From Physcomitrium patens (taxonomy: Eukaryota; Streptophyta; Bryopsida; Funariales; Funariaceae), in NCBI RefSeq assembly GCF_000002425.4, contig NC_037256.1, positions 17,022,830-17,086,829 of the forward strand: a stretch of 64,000 bases of DNA, in the 5' to 3' direction. Below, piece after piece: positions 24,720 to 38,447 of the stretch; the first letter of the stretch is position 1; every line of letters starts with the position of its first letter. The position numbers and the translations under genes were made by a program. Below the pieces are notes generated by a model, which was not told the DNA's origin, ran no database searches, and was given only the letters and a program-made list of their open reading frames with translations.

Positions 24720-27700
24720 ATGGCTGTTCAAACAGGCGGGTCGAGAGGTTTACAGTTATGTGGTTGCATCGTTACTGATGAGCTCGAGGCCGTGGGTGCT
24801 GGGAAAACCAGATGGCTTGACAACCCAGTCATTCTAGTCGCCATGACGCAAGAGCATTTGGCTATAGCCACTGACCAGGTCATAATTATGCAATTAACAT
24901 GGAAACAGCAGGTGAGTAGTGGATTCCTTTTGCTAATTGCTCAACTTCAGCGTTAGGTCGTCCTGTTTGGCAAATCCTGTTTTGAATTTAGAATCCGACA
25001 GGTGATACAAGCTTTAAAGTTGAGTTAAGCCTGTGACAGCTACTCTATTAGTTTCAGCTTTCAGCATTTAGCATGAATAGATCGTTGTAACTACAACGTG
25101 TATCGACTTACTCATGTATGTAGAGCTTGCTCCGTTTTCAAATTATGCAACGGGAGTAATTGATTGCGATTAGGAAGTTGAGCATACAACAATGTGGATG
25201 CACTAACATTTTTGAGTTTTGAGTCTTTACCAAGCCCTAACAGATGAAGGTTTAGCTACTTCTCACCGGGAAGTTTGTGTTGGCATGAAAAAGCAGGCAG
25301 AGAAAGATACTAAGCCCTTTGTGCGCAAAGTTGGGAGCTGTCTAGAGCCCGAAGAGAAGATGACTGCAATGGAATGGGTGGTGTTTGATGGCGCGAGTCT
25401 GTTGGCTGTGGGGACTTCCTTCGGAGCTTTACTGCTTTTCTCACAAAAGGGCACTCTCCTAATAAAGCAGGTGTGAAGTCGCCCAAGTTTGAACTAGAGA
25501 TCGTGGTTGGTTCATAACTTTGTTTTTGAGTTTTATTTGATAGAGATCACCCGAAAGCGAATTTTGACTCGCAATCACAAGATCTCAATCCTGTCTAACA
25601 ATCGCAGTGTATTGCAGTATTTTCATTCTGATCCCGTTCTCAAGCTTCGAGTTAGAAGTGAGCCACTGGGGAGTTTGGGGAATGATTCTTCCGAGGATCT
25701 TTGCCTCATATACCCGAAGGCGATTGCTCGAATTGATGCTATTGATCTCAAGGTTGGCCTTCCTAAACGCTTAAGTTGCACGTGGTGGATTTTCGCAATA
25801 TCTTTGTCATCATTTGGTCTTCATGGCTGGTTATTGTTCTTACCATTGATTTGTTGATGGACAAGAGATTCATTAATATTAATCATAGTAATTACAATGA
25901 TACATTCTCATTGAAATGATCCCTCTTGCTTTGAACGTAATGTCTATTTCATTTATTCTGAGCCTAGTCTCGATGTTCTGGAAGTACAGATTTTAGGTCA
26001 TAAGAAACTGCGGGAAAGGGAAGGAATGGAGGGGGAAGGGCTGCTTGGATGGAAAGTTGGTGGAGACACACAAGACGGCGAGGCGCCTATTAACCGGCTG
26101 CCGTTCCTAATGTGGAATATCAATAGGACGGCTGGAGCTTTGGCTTGTTCTGATGGAGCATTAGCTGGAATCATGCCCCCTCCGTTGTTGGAGCTGCAGG
26201 TTATTTACCCTCTAGTGTTTGAACTCTCATTTCTAAAATTTGTTTAACCATCAGGTTAGAAAGTCATCTTTTAAAAAAAAATGTTTCTTTGTTTTGGTTA
26301 TTGAGTTTCGAAAGAGATTTTAAAGTTTTAATGTAGAGTGCTTACGTTTGTGGCAGGGAAAACGACATTACTGTGCTCTAACTGTGGGGCCAGATTGTAC
26401 ACTAGCAGCTTTCAGGTAAAAAACAAAGAGATATCAATCGATTTCCAATTTCATGTTCTTAAGGATTTTTGGACTCAATTAGGAACAATCTCCTGTTTTG
26501 TTTTCAATTTTTGTATGGAGGATAATACCTTCTGGAATACTTCCTTGTTGGTGATTCTGTGCATAACATGACCGGACGTAATTTCAGTTTATCAAGAGCT
26601 TGGGTTTGTTGCCAGGGTATCAGGAGAGAAACAGGGTAGCTTGGTGAGTGCGATTATAGACAAAGTGATGCCAGCTAGTGTTACGAAAATTTCGAATTTG
26701 GCTAAACGATTTTGGCAGAAGGACGAATCGTCTGAATCGAATAGACCACTGGAAGTTAGTCCGCAAACTTTTTCAAGAGGTGAGTCCTTTGGTTTCAGGG
26801 TTTTCAGCCTCTACTTGAACCAAGGCATCTTTAACTTCTGCATGATTTTGTTGTTTGTTGTGTACCAAGTATGCTATGTTTCAGAATCTGAAGATATTGC
26901 TTTCCTGGATACTGATTGAAATATGAGTGTGCAGCTTCTGTTATTACAAGCCTGAAGGACAACATGAGGAAAGGCGAGAGGCTTGCAGTGGCGCCTGGTG
27001 GCTCTTTAGCTGCCATTGCAGACTCACTGGGTCGTGTGCTTCTCGTCGATGTGAATGCTGTTGTAGTTGTTCGCTTATGGAAGGTAAATGCGACAGGAAG
27101 TTCTGTTGTCTTCATCTATATATGTGACCAGCACATCGTTAGTCACTCAATTCTAACGGATCTTTGGGTCTACACTTATTGTGTTCATCGAGAATGCTCC
27201 CTCAGAATCACAGTTCTATCCTGTTACTATCCTATAATAACACCTGTACGATAAGGCATGTGACGAGGCATATTAAGTAGTTTTGCTAATATGTACACAT
27301 CACATTTTGACTTTTGAGGGTGAAATTGAACTAAAAGTAGATGATCATTAACCTTGCAGGGCTATCGTGATGCTCATTGTCTCTTCCTGGAGGCGCCTGT
27401 GGATGGAAGTGCGGACTATGCAGATCCACAAAAGAAACATCTTTCTCTGAGACGGCAACAATATCGGTTATGCTTAGCCATCCATGCTCCACGGCGAGGT
27501 GTAATTGAGGTTGTTGCTCTACTCCAAGTAGTTAAGCTGGTGGCTGTTGAGACTGCTTGTGTTTGTGACAGATGTAACATCATGTCACCATTGAATTTCA
27601 GTTGTTATATCATATCTCTATTTACGATGAGTTCCTCCGCACTAGCATGTTGATCATGTGACAAGGAAGTGTTGTATTGATGACAAGGAGTGTTATATTG

Positions 27701-27959
27701 ATCAGTTGGTCATTTTGTATTATTTTTCTCTGATCTTCAGATCTGGCAAATGCGACATGGAGGAAGAGTGGCTGTAATTAGAGATGGTGAGAGCTGTCGA
27801 TTGTTACAACCAGCTTGTCAGCTTCGATCTGTCGCTTTGGAACTGGACACTAAGGACGATGAGGATGAGACATTTGAGCCAGCACGAGTATATTTTCTAC
27901 ATGGTGATTCTGGAAGTCTTTCTTTGATCAATCCCTTCATGCCTATCAAAAAGAGGTGA
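24720..27959 (+). CDS. Rab3GAP regulatory subunit-like protein (Rab3GAP2 N-terminal domain)
   Basis: Nine exons read by eye: 24720-24911 (or 24915), about 25244-25470, 25618-25752, 25963-26199, 26357-26415, 26616-26779, 26935-27083, 27360-27509 and 27741-27959 (TGA). From exon 2 onward all junctions keep phase, giving about 511 residues. The first junction is uncertain: the consensus GTGAGT donor at 24912 is out of phase, whereas a GTAGTG donor at 24916 fits exon 2 at 25244. Landmarks shared with the Arabidopsis Rab3GAP2-N protein are ELEAVGAGK, MEWVVFDG, LPFLMWNINR, MPPPLLELQ, HYCALTVG, KGERLAVAPGGSLAAIADS, VVVRLWKGYRDAHC and LAIHAPRRGVIE-IWQMR. The protein is a cytosolic beta-propeller-like module. 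In animals the non-catalytic subunit supports Rab3/Rab18 regulation; the plant protein is much shorter and its role is little known. Confidence 0.88.
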
Positions 27960-29492
27960 GCAATGGGACCATCTTGAAATAATGCAAGTGATTCTTGTGG
28001 TTTTTAAGAATTGAGTTTGGATATGTTTGTAAGAAACTGGAGTGTCAATCACATTGGCTGGCCCGAGGTTTTTCGGCACGAGACTTGTATGCGGATTGTA
28101 GGTTGTTGGAAGAGCCGATTTCGATATTTTTGTGATGGGCTCGACAATGATTCTTCAATATTGCATACTGCAGGATGAGTTGAACTGAAACTTCAAAGTT
28201 TGCTACTGTTTTATTGCACTACACCAGGTTCCTGCGCTTCGACCAGGTTGATTATCATGACGTTTCCAGCAATGTGTTTTTCTGGTTTTAAGACTAAAAC
28301 ATGTATTCATGTGTATACATTTAGAACACATTTTCAATTCTATTATAGTAGCTATCAATAGCTGTAAGATTGGCCTATTTGACCATCGCGTCGAGGATAG
28401 GACACATGTAGTTGCGTTTCTGAAGTCTGAAGTTTGAGCTGTCTTATCCTGGCTAGTGACTAATTACTGCCTCAAATTCCGCAGGTGGAAGTCACTTCAA
28501 CGTGTAATTTATTGAGCATTCATTAGAACTTTTTGCACCATCAGCAAGTCGCATGTTCTGAGTCTGATCCGGTTTCTCTTCGGAATACCACGCTCAATGT
28601 GTACCGTCTGTTGGCTTTTTGAAATCTAACCATTAGCATGCATTAGCTCCAATCCACAAGTAAACCTGAGGATTGTGAGACAGCAAAAGTAATATGATGA
28701 CTGCTCTTTACTTCATATTAGCAGTGTTGTAAAAGATGGTTATCAGGATATCCTATAATTTGACAAGAAACTCTTTCTCCATTTGCACAGTCTAGAACAG
28801 TTTAGGAAATACCAGGATTGGGTGATTGAACATTTTACATTTCCACTTCTGTCATTATATTCCTGACTGCCATTACCAATCCAACCAAATGGCTTACTCT
28901 ACATTTTCTATCTCTGTATTTTACCATACTTCACCTATTTCAAGTCTTTAGAAGACTCTCAACATTACCCATGTGATGTCTACATGTTCTAAATCATTCT
29001 GGAAATGATTTGTCTTCAACTTCAATTTTTCATTTTAGAAGATTAACCTAGTAAATGTGTGCATCATATTTTTTTTCATGATTTCATTGTTTTCATTGTT
29101 CCTAAACATTTGGACGTATCTTTTTCATTGTGATTAAGATGGAGTTACTTCTGTTTATCAATCAAGATGGGTTTCAATTTGGAAATATTTAAAATTAATA
29201 ACTAATCAATTTTGCTTTATTACAATTGCAATGTATTATTTTATTGAAATCCATATTGAATAATGATATTTTTCACATTAAAGGTGTTGGACATTACTTG
29301 ATGTGATTGCATAAATTGATAAAATCACAATTTGATGTTAAGTGAGATTGTACCTAAAATAGCTAATAAAATATACAAGTAACATTCATTTGATCAGAAA
29401 TAAAACAAACCATCAAGTTGCAATTGCAAACATATTACTATTTTAAAAGAAAATACTCTTTTAATCAAAGTAATTACTAATATAATTAATAG

Positions 29493-29530
<38 letters not shown>

Positions 29531-32364
29531 CTATTCTTATGTACAAATAATAAAGAAGTTTTTTTTTTTTTTTTTTTTTTTTGTTTTTTTTTTCTTTCAA
29601 GTCTAACAATAATGCAAAAGAAACTTATATATCTTGCAATTGTTGCTTTAAAAAAATCTCTTAGATTTTAATAAAGTCTTCAATTATTACATAATTTTTA
29701 TTTATAACATCTAATCTAGACCAAGTTTTAATATATATGATTTCATTAATTTTTTATTTCTTATATTATAAAAATTTAATCAAGGTATATACAACTAATA
29801 ATTATTTTAAAAAATAAAAAGTATTTATTTATTTTATTTTATTATAAACACATTCTAATCAAAGCAAAAAAAATTAAAATAAAAAGTGACAATTATCTAA
29901 AGAATAATGGTTTCTCTAAAGAATTGCACTAAAACTTTAGAAGCATATAAAAAAACATATCCTTAGTTGGTTAGTAGTGCATGGCTTTCATATGTGTAAT
30001 AAAGCTCCTTGAATGTACATTGTGGCCACCTCATTTCTTCCATAGTTATTTAAAATTAATATATTAGATAGTATTTTATCTTTATCTTAAAAAATTAGAT
30101 AATTTTTAATGGATTTATCATATTAATACAAACAAAATAGGCAAATTATCCAATCTAAAGCAAATATTATAGTGTGATCTTTTGTTAAAAAAGTCTAAGA
30201 TTGCAAGAGTTAAACATATAAGTACTTATTGTAATCTAATTTTATTTATAATATTATTTGTTTTATTTTAAGTATACAAATGGTATAAATTATCAATAAA
30301 AAATAAAAATTTATTTGTATGATTTATAATAAACTTTATTATAAATTTATATTAAATATTAAATAGTATATAAAATTTTAATAATTACATTATAATTCTT
30401 GAATAAATATTTTTATTTGAATATGATTTATTAAATATTTTAAATTATAAAAACATTTAATGTATCAACAATATTTTAAAAAATAAATAAATATGCCAAA
30501 TGAATGTATTCTATTTTGGTTTAGAAGATTATTATCTATTTAGTATTTTATGTTAATTGGCTTTATTAGTATCAACTAGAATTTAAGGATTCTAGGTGAA
30601 AAAGCTCCCTTGACTTGACATTCTTATGAAGTCAAGTCATATGAGTATTTTTAAGAGAGAAAGCTCCTTGTTGTAGGATTTTGCTTAAGTATGGTGGTTT
30701 AGCCATTGAGTAAAGTTTAGGATTTTCTCTACATACTTGCATTATTAGATTTTCTATTTTTGGCATAAGAAACAACTTGACTAAGTAGCCTTTAGATACC
30801 TTATCTTTTACTTGATAAGAATCCTATCTTCTTTAAATTTTGTGGTGTTGCAAATTGAAATGGAGTAGGTGACAAAAAACTTTGTCTTTTTTAATTTTAG
30901 TTGATTATTGTATAAAGATTTGTACACCTCTACATTATTATTTTTGTTGCTATAATGCTGTCCTAGTTTGAATTACTGCTTTTGTTGCTTCAACATGGCA
31001 TTGGAAGATTGGTGTGGCATGATATTCTTGTAGCGTTGAAGGTTGATGCAATACTAGAGGCACATGTACTCAAATCATTTTGTGGCTAGGAAGCTCAGCT
31101 TGCACTAAGCTTAGCAAGAGATGAAAGTTAGTTGTTGCAGTAACAACAAAGTTTGTTAAGATTGCCCCTCGCATCCTATCATGTCTTTACACTTTTGTAA
31201 GCCATCTTTTTCTTCTTGCAATGTACAATGGCATTTTTTTAGATCCATTGTTTATTATTGCTTTGTGTAATGTAATTAATATATTTATGTATAGTGTAGC
31301 TCTTGCCATAGCCTTTATTTGGCTTTGTCAGACCTACATTGCTATTTCTCTATATAAAAATAATTTGTAATTGTAAGAAGGCATTGGATTGTAGTGTTTG
31401 TGTATTGAGTGCTTGAAGGAGAGACTTTCTAATAGATTTTATCTCTAAATTTGAGTTGTAAGTATCAATTAGGTGTAGTAAGCTTGGACATATAAAATAC
31501 TATTAACATGCTTGTACTTGTATAGAAAAGTCTACCTATGGGTCTTATCAACAATCTACAATTTATATGTCGATACCTTATTCTTATGACATTTAATCTT
31601 CAATCTTTCAATATTATACATTTGCTCTGTCTCTTGTATTATATGCATTTAGGCATTTATGAATACTTGATGCCATTTATTCATTATATGACTTAAGATA
31701 GATGAATTGGTAATTATACTAATATCTTCAATTTCACAAGGTATAAGATAAGCTTTATCATTGAAAGTGTTTTGGATGAATAAGCTACCTAAAGGAAAAA
31801 TCTAATCAATTTTATTATCATCTAAGCTAAACCTACAACCTTTTTTGAACAAGGTTGTGATTGATAAGAGTGTATCATATGCTCTAAGAATCTAAAGTAC
31901 GTCTTCTACAACCACAAGAATGTGTTTTAGCTTAGAATTCAAAACTATGATGTATATTTTACTTGAATCTTGTAATTTATTGATTTTACTATTATAGTCT
32001 TGGAGTTGGATGGTTGTATTTTCATTGAAGTTAAAAAGCTTATTCCTACTTTTTTGGATGTATACATTTATTGCATTGTCAATACAAATATAAAAGTGTG
32101 GTTGAGACAATGATGTAATCATTGTTTATAATTTACATGACGCCTCTTAAATTGAAAAAATAATAACAATATCAATACTTATTGTACCACTGCCATATGT
32201 TCTGGGACATTCTACATCACCTTGCAAATTTTTCTTCTATTCACAAGTCCTACAATTGCTTCTATACTTATCAATCTTAGGCTTCTGCTTTTATTGTGGA
32301 TGGTACTTTTTAAGGATTTTGTATCTCTTGCCTGCATTGCTAAGGTGAAAAATTAAAAAACATG

Positions 32365-32395
<31 letters not shown>

Positions 32396-33732
32396 ATCTC
32401 TTTTTTAAAGAATATAAATTTCACCACTTCTTCCATAATTTCTTCTCATTTATTTGATGCAATTAATTGAATAAACAATTTGCATGACTTAGCAATGTAA
32501 TAAGTATAAAAAAAAAGTCATACTTTATTTATCCATTTCACCACCCAAGTCAATTTATTGATTTCTAAAATCAAAGATTTTGCATAGAAAACTCTCTATA
32601 GGTTCTCTATTACCATACCAAATATTATAGAATTTCTTCATCAATAAGATCTTAGTAATGATCTCCAACGACTTATGCATCATATCTAAAATATCTAATA
32701 TCTCTTTTTTTAATTTAAATTTGTATATGTGTATCAATTGCAAAGGCTTGATATTAAGGGCAATCAATGCTTGTGATTTTGTCTTGCTTGACTTCTATTT
32801 CAATTTTTTATTTGTATTTATAGAATATTATAATATTCTATTTATATGCATATAGAATTTATATATATACATTAAGTAATTCATGACAAATACTAATATA
32901 TCATATTTTTTTATTAAACCAATTAATATAATGGTTGATTGAAAATGATGTTATTACTAAGATAACAAAAGAAATAGCAATAAATAATAAGTTTTTTTAA
33001 AAATAAAAAATCTTATAATAGGAATAGAAAAAAATCAAAAAATATTGTATAAAATAAAATAACAAAGGATGGTGATAAAAGCTATGATGAAGCAAAGAAA
33101 AAAAAAAAAAAAAAAAATCTTCAAGACTAGTAGCAAACAAAATCGAAAACACCAATATTTAGTAAGAATGCAAAGTTCTAACAGCAATAGAATGACAAAA
33201 CTTTGCAGCAATAATTTATCCAAGATAATTATTCATTTATATACTTTCATCTACAATTACTATTCATCTATAGCTTTTATTTTTTTACAACTTTGATATG
33301 ATATTATAAAAACATCATTCATCACATATTACAAATATAAATGTATAACAACAATGGAAGAACAACTCTTTGTCAAACTTTGATTATGTGCTAGATAAGT
33401 TTCAACTTGTAATATATCTTAGAATAATATTACCTTAGAATACTATTACCTTAGAATACTATTCAATAAGATTCTTTGCAAGTAATTAGTTCTTTACAAA
33501 TAATTCTTTGATAATTACCTTGGAATACTATTCAAAAAGATTCTTTGCAAGTAATTAGTTTTTGAAGGACATTGTTGCCTTACTAGAGTTGTAGAAGAAT
33601 GACAATGTGTTGTAGCATATAACAAAGCAATAATTTTGGACATCCATTAAGTCATCTATTAGAAAGTTTGTCATATATCCACCATTTTTCATTGAAACAG
33701 AGTGAACTTGCCTACTATTTAGAGGTTTTTAT

Positions 33733-33782
<50 letters not shown>

Positions 33783-33888
33783 TATATTTATATTCAATAT
33801 TCTTAAATTTTAATATTTAGAAGTTCACTTTAAGAGCATGTGTAATTAAAAATTAATACTTTTTGAATCATTTTTATATAGAATTTAT
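27960..33888. other. Intergenic, becoming very AT-rich; no gene
   Basis: The first few hundred bases probably include the 3' untranslated region of the Rab3GAP-like gene. From about 29 kb the sequence is AT-rich, with (TA)n at 29497-29526 followed by a long T tract at about 29561-29594, another T tract at 32366-32393 and (TA)n at 33738-33781. A stretch around 30.6-31.5 kb is less AT-rich and has a TATA-like CTCTATATAAAA near 31351, resembling an old LTR, but no partner copy was found. A ~45-bp segment ending in CAAGTAATTAGTT is repeated near 33441 and 33518. Confidence 0.45.
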
Positions 33889-34367
33889 TGAGAAAAGAAC
33901 ACTATAAGTATAGCACAAGTAAGTAGAAATCAACAAGGTTGCACATAAGAGAAGTGTGGAATGAGATGGTTCTCTCTTCCAACTCTCGTTACTTATAGGT
34001 GGTGGTTGCTGCCCTAAAAGGACTTCTTCCACCAATTGACTTTTACACATATGCTCCTTGGATCCTTTGGCTCATACCACGAGGGTATCCAAGGATCCTA
34101 GGATCCTACGGCATCTTACATACCACGAAGGTATCCTATGCCATATACTAATTACTCTTACCTAGTTCTTTGGATATTCCCTAGGATACACTTTATCCTC
34201 TTGACTTTGACTCTTTGTTCTTGACCGCATCCTATGTCCATAGGATGCTTTTTCTATATGCCAAGAGTCAAGCCTTTGACCATTAGCAACTTATTTAAGG
34301 TAATATCCTTTACGAGGTAACTTATTCTACTTTAACTACTATCTATTCATCTTTATCTTTTACCTCA
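33889..34367 (-). repeat. 3' LTR of the copia element
   Basis: This copy is at the downstream end of the minus-strand element, 479 bp long and colinear with 38965-39443 without gaps. It contains short internal palindromes built on CCTTGGATCC and AGGATCCTAGGATCC. Confidence 0.95.
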
Positions 34368-34381
34368 ACACTCCTACTTTG
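34368..34381 (-). other. Polypurine tract of the copia element
   Basis: Read on the minus strand, the bases between the pol stop codon and the 3' LTR are purine-rich (AAAGTAGGAGTGT), directly followed by the LTR start TGAGG. This position matches a plus-strand primer site. Confidence 0.7.
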
Positions 34382-37300
34382 CTAATTGTCAAAGCCCTTC
34401 AAACCTAATGCCTTTGTCAACATATGATGTCTATCTTTGACCAATGCCTTTGTTAACAAATCAGCAAGCATATCTTCTGTTGCACAATACTTCAAGTCAA
34501 TCACTCCCATTTCAATCTTCTCTCTTATAAAATGATGTTGAATGTCAATGTGCTTGGTTCTTGAATGATGCTTTGGATTCTTTGTAAAAGCAAGGCATCT
34601 TTGATTGTCACAATTCAATGGAGTTGCTTCTAATTGCACAAGTCCAATGTCCTCAAAAACTTGCCTTAACCATGTTGCTTCCATTGCACCCTGGCTTGCT
34701 GCCATGTACTCCGCCTCCATTGTGGACCTTACAATTGTGGGTTGCCTCTTACAATTCCATGAAATTGCTCCCATTCCAACAAAGAATACATAGCTTGTTG
34801 TTGACCGCCTATCATTTGCATCTCCAGCCCAATCCGCATCACAATAACCATGCAAAGCAATACTTTCACCTCCAAGACACAATTTGAAGTCCAAAGTACC
34901 TTTCAAGTACCTCATGATCCTCTTGATGGTTGTCCAATGAATTGGTCCTGCTTTTGACATGTGTTGACTTACGACACTCACCGCATAAGTAAGATCCACC
35001 CTTGTGCCAACCATTGCATACATGACTGATCCAACTGTTGCCTTGTATAGAACAACTTGCATTTGGCCTTCAACTTGTGCAAACTCTTCATCCGTGAGCT
35101 TCATCAACTTTAAATTGGACTCCAAAGGTGTTCCAATAGGCTTGCAATTCTCCATGTTGAATCGTTTCAACACTCCTTCAATGTACTTCCATTGGCTCAT
35201 TGTGATGGTCTTGTTAGCATGATCTCTTGCAAATTCTACTCCTAAGCAATAGTGAAGCTCTCCCAAATCACTTATTTCATATTCCTTTTCTAACTTTGCC
35301 TTCAAGCAATCCATCATCTTTAAAGTATTGGTTAAGATGATTAAATCATCTACATAAAGGATAACAATCATCAAGAACTCTTTTGCTTGTATCACATACA
35401 TAGAATGGTCAGCCTCACTTCTTTGGAATCCCTCATTAACAAAAAATGTGTCAATTCTTTGATACCATGCCCTTGGAGATTGCTTGAGTTCATACAAGGA
35501 TTTCTTCAACTTACAAACAAGATGTTGCTTGCTTTCTTCTACAAATCCTTGAGGTTGATCCATGTAGATGTCTTCTTCCAACTCTCCATTCAAAAAAGCC
35601 GTCTTCACATCCATTTGATGCATCTCCAAGTCTATTGCTGCCCCAATTGCCACAATGGTTCTAATGGTGGTAAACTTAGCCACGGGAGCAAATGTCTCAT
35701 TGAAATCAATACTAGCAACTTATGAGTATCCTTTGGCAACTAGCCTTGCCTTATATCTCACAATATCACCCATTGCATCCCTCTTGGTTCTAAACACCCA
35801 CTTACAACCAATTGAAGATCGATTTGGTGGAAGTTGAGTCAATTCCCATGTTCCATTGCTCATGAGAGATTTGTACTCTTCTTCCATAGCCTCCTCCCAC
35901 TTCAACGCATTCGTAGACTTCATAGCATCACATATATTCAATGGATCAGCAAGGAGTGCAACATTGGCATGTTCTTTACTTACTTGAGGAAAGATGTGGT
36001 CCTTCCACCATTCACCACGTTGTTTTCTTTCTCTTGTAGGATATCTCCTATCATTTGAAGAAGATTCACCTTGATGCTCTCCAACCTTCTTTTCTTTTGA
36101 ACCTTGTCTCTTCTCACTCAAAGGTTGGTATTCCTCATCATCATCATCATCTTCAACTTCTTCATTGTTTGTCATCCCAATTGTATACACTTTCTTCTTC
36201 TTCTTCTTCATCTTCTTTGGTTCTTCATGTTGATTCAAATCTCCACTATCTTCATTGTCTTCATCTTCTTCTTCTTCTTTCATTGTTAAAATTGAAGATG
36301 TATCCACAAATACACCATTACTCCCACTTGGACACATCTCCAAGTGCTCACAAGCACTTTTATGCTCCATAAATTCAACATCACGACTTTTGATGATCTT
36401 CTTGGTATCCAAACACATTAGCCTATATGCCTTGGTAGCTTCACAATATCCAAGAAACACACATTTTGTACCTTTTGCATCAAATTTGGACCGCATACAA
36501 TCTGGTACCTTTGCATAAGCAATGCATCCAAAAGTCCTCATATGTGAAACACAAGGTTTCCTCCCACTCCAAGCTTCTTGTGGAGTCATTGATGTAAGTG
36601 CATTTGTAGGACACATATTCCTTGTATACACTGCATTCACCACAGCTTCCGCCCAAAATTCATGCCCAAGGTTTTGAGCATGAATCATACTCCTTGCTAT
36701 CTCCATAATAGTTCGATTTGCTCTTTCAGCAACTCCATTTTGTTGTGGAGTATAGGGAGTGGAAGTTTGTCTTGCAATACCATGAATCTTCAAATACTCA
36801 TCAAAATGCTTTGACAAATACTCACCTCCATTATCTATACGCAACATCTTGATCTTGCACTCACATTGCTTCTCCACAAGTGTCTTAAATTCCTTAAACT
36901 TTGAAAAGCATTCACTCTTAGATTTAAGGATGAAAATCCACACCTTCTTTGAAAAGTCATCAATAAATGTAACAAAGTACCTTGATCCTGCCATTGATGG
37001 TGTCCTCATAGGTCCACAAACATCAGAATGCACAATCTCCAATAATTTGGTTGCACGTGTTGCAACTCCACTTGGAAATGAAGCTCTTTGTTGTTTGCCT
37101 TGAATACAACCTTCACAAGTAAGATTTGTGCATGATTGACCAAGATCTAAGCCACTAACCATGGATTGGAGCTCCTTCATACTTTTGGCATTCAAATGAC
37201 CAAGACGTCGATGCCAAATGCCAAACTTGTCTTGATCTTGTGGAAATTCAGCAAATGCCGCCACTTCAACTCCATTCACCTTCTTACAATTTATGAAGTA

Positions 37301-37804
37301 GAGATTGCCATCTCTAAAGTCTTTCAAAAGATAATCTCCATCCATTGTCTTCACAAAGCATCCATTCATATCAAATTGCACTTTACAACCATGAGAAATA
37401 AGTTTACTCACCGAAAGAAGGTTCTTCTTCATCTTTGGCACATGTAACACTTCTTTCAATCTGATCTTCTTCATTTGATTCTTCACAACAATCTCTACCA
37501 CAATGGAGCTAATTCCAATAGCTTGCACCATGCCATTATCTCCTAACCATACTTTTGTTGTTAGAATAGTCTCATAAGTGTCAAATGAATATTTGTATAG
37601 AGTCATGTGCTTGGTAGCACCCGAATCAATGATCCATTTGGACATGGCAGCCATAGACGTGCCTTCACTTGCCATGAATGCATAATCATCTCCACCAACT
37701 TCATCACATGCATTGGTAGCATTTTTTCTATCTCCTTTCTTGGCCCGTGTAGCAATTTCGTGCAAAATGACCCGGTTTTCCACAAATGAAGCAAGTTCTT
37801 GCAT
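34382..37804 (-). pseudogene. pol: copia pol region (protease, integrase, reverse transcriptase, RNase H), interrupted
   Basis: The upstream part (37804-35720, 694 codons) has the protease site WIIDSGATKHM. It is followed by the integrase zinc motif (HRRLGHLN...CTNLTCEGC) and the integrase core with HSDVCGPM, RIDNGGEY and QNGVAERANR (DDE residues). The start of RT (GCKWVFRTKRD, YKARLVAKGYS) completes this part. A TAA codon then interrupts the same frame at about 35720-35722. The frame resumes with DFNETFAPVAKFTTIR and continues to 34382: RT catalytic LYVDDLIIL, then RNase H (YCDADWAGD, STMEAEY) and a C-terminal LTKAL...GLKGFDN. The order (integrase before RT) defines Ty1-copia. Apart from the single nonsense codon and the frame break against gag, the region reads as intact. 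Confidence 0.93.
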
Positions 37805-38447
37805 TTCTTTTCACATTGTCACGTTGGTTGGAATAGGTACCTTTGCCTTGTCTTGAGAAGAGAGCTGAATCTTCACTTTGATGCTCCTTCTCTTTCCTTT
37901 TAGTTACTTCATGTGCAAGTCTTGATGTCACATAATCCATTGTAAGCTCCTTCAACCTCAAAGACTCCAATGCCACAATGAGGTAGTTGTAGGACTCGGG
38001 AAGACTCATGAGTAGAGTCATGACAATGTCACCATTCTCTAAAGGCTTGTCAACAATTGCTAGTTGATTTGCAAGGGCCTTTACCTTATTAACATGTGCC
38101 ATGAGGTCTTCACCTTCTTCCATCTTACAAGTGAAGAATTTCCTTCTTATGAAGAGGATGTTGGACAAGTTCTTGCTCTCATATATGTTGCAAAGTGTCT
38201 TCCATGCTTCCGCTGGTCCTTTGCAATGGATAATGTGAGAAAAGTTGGCTTCATCCAAATTGGTGGCAATCATACCAAAAGCCTTCTTTTCACGTCTTTT
38301 GAAGTCCTTGTGGTCCTTAGGGCTTGCATCTATGCTTGGAAGATCTTCACTCTCATCTACAATATCCCAAAGGTCCAAAGATGCCAACAAAAGCTCCATT
38401 TTGACCTTCCAATGGTAGAAATTGTTGCCTCTAAACTTGTCAATCAC
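37728..38447 (-). pseudogene. gag: copia gag (UBN2-type capsid, CCHC knuckle)
   Basis: The frame of about 239 codons begins at a GTG immediately preceded by an in-frame TGA, so the normal start is cut off. Conserved gag features are FRGNNFYHWKVKME near the N-terminus, AWKTLCNIYES, LPESYNYLIVALES and a zinc knuckle CFICGKPGHFARNC at the C-terminus. It overlaps the start of the pol frame by 77 bases in another phase. A +1 shift would be needed to join them. Most plant copia elements use one continuous frame, so this is probably a mutation. Confidence 0.85.

Noticed and set aside
29394..29609. Lys- and Ile/Tyr-rich minus-strand frame
   Set aside because: Produced by a T tract and a TA microsatellite.
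30580..31520. Possible old LTR with a TATA-like CTCTATATAAAA
   Set aside because: No second copy, no TG/CA ends and no adjacent retroelement protein were found in the window, so it was not called.
34605..34887. Plus-strand frames inside the copia element
   Set aside because: Antisense shadows of the RT/RNase H frame.
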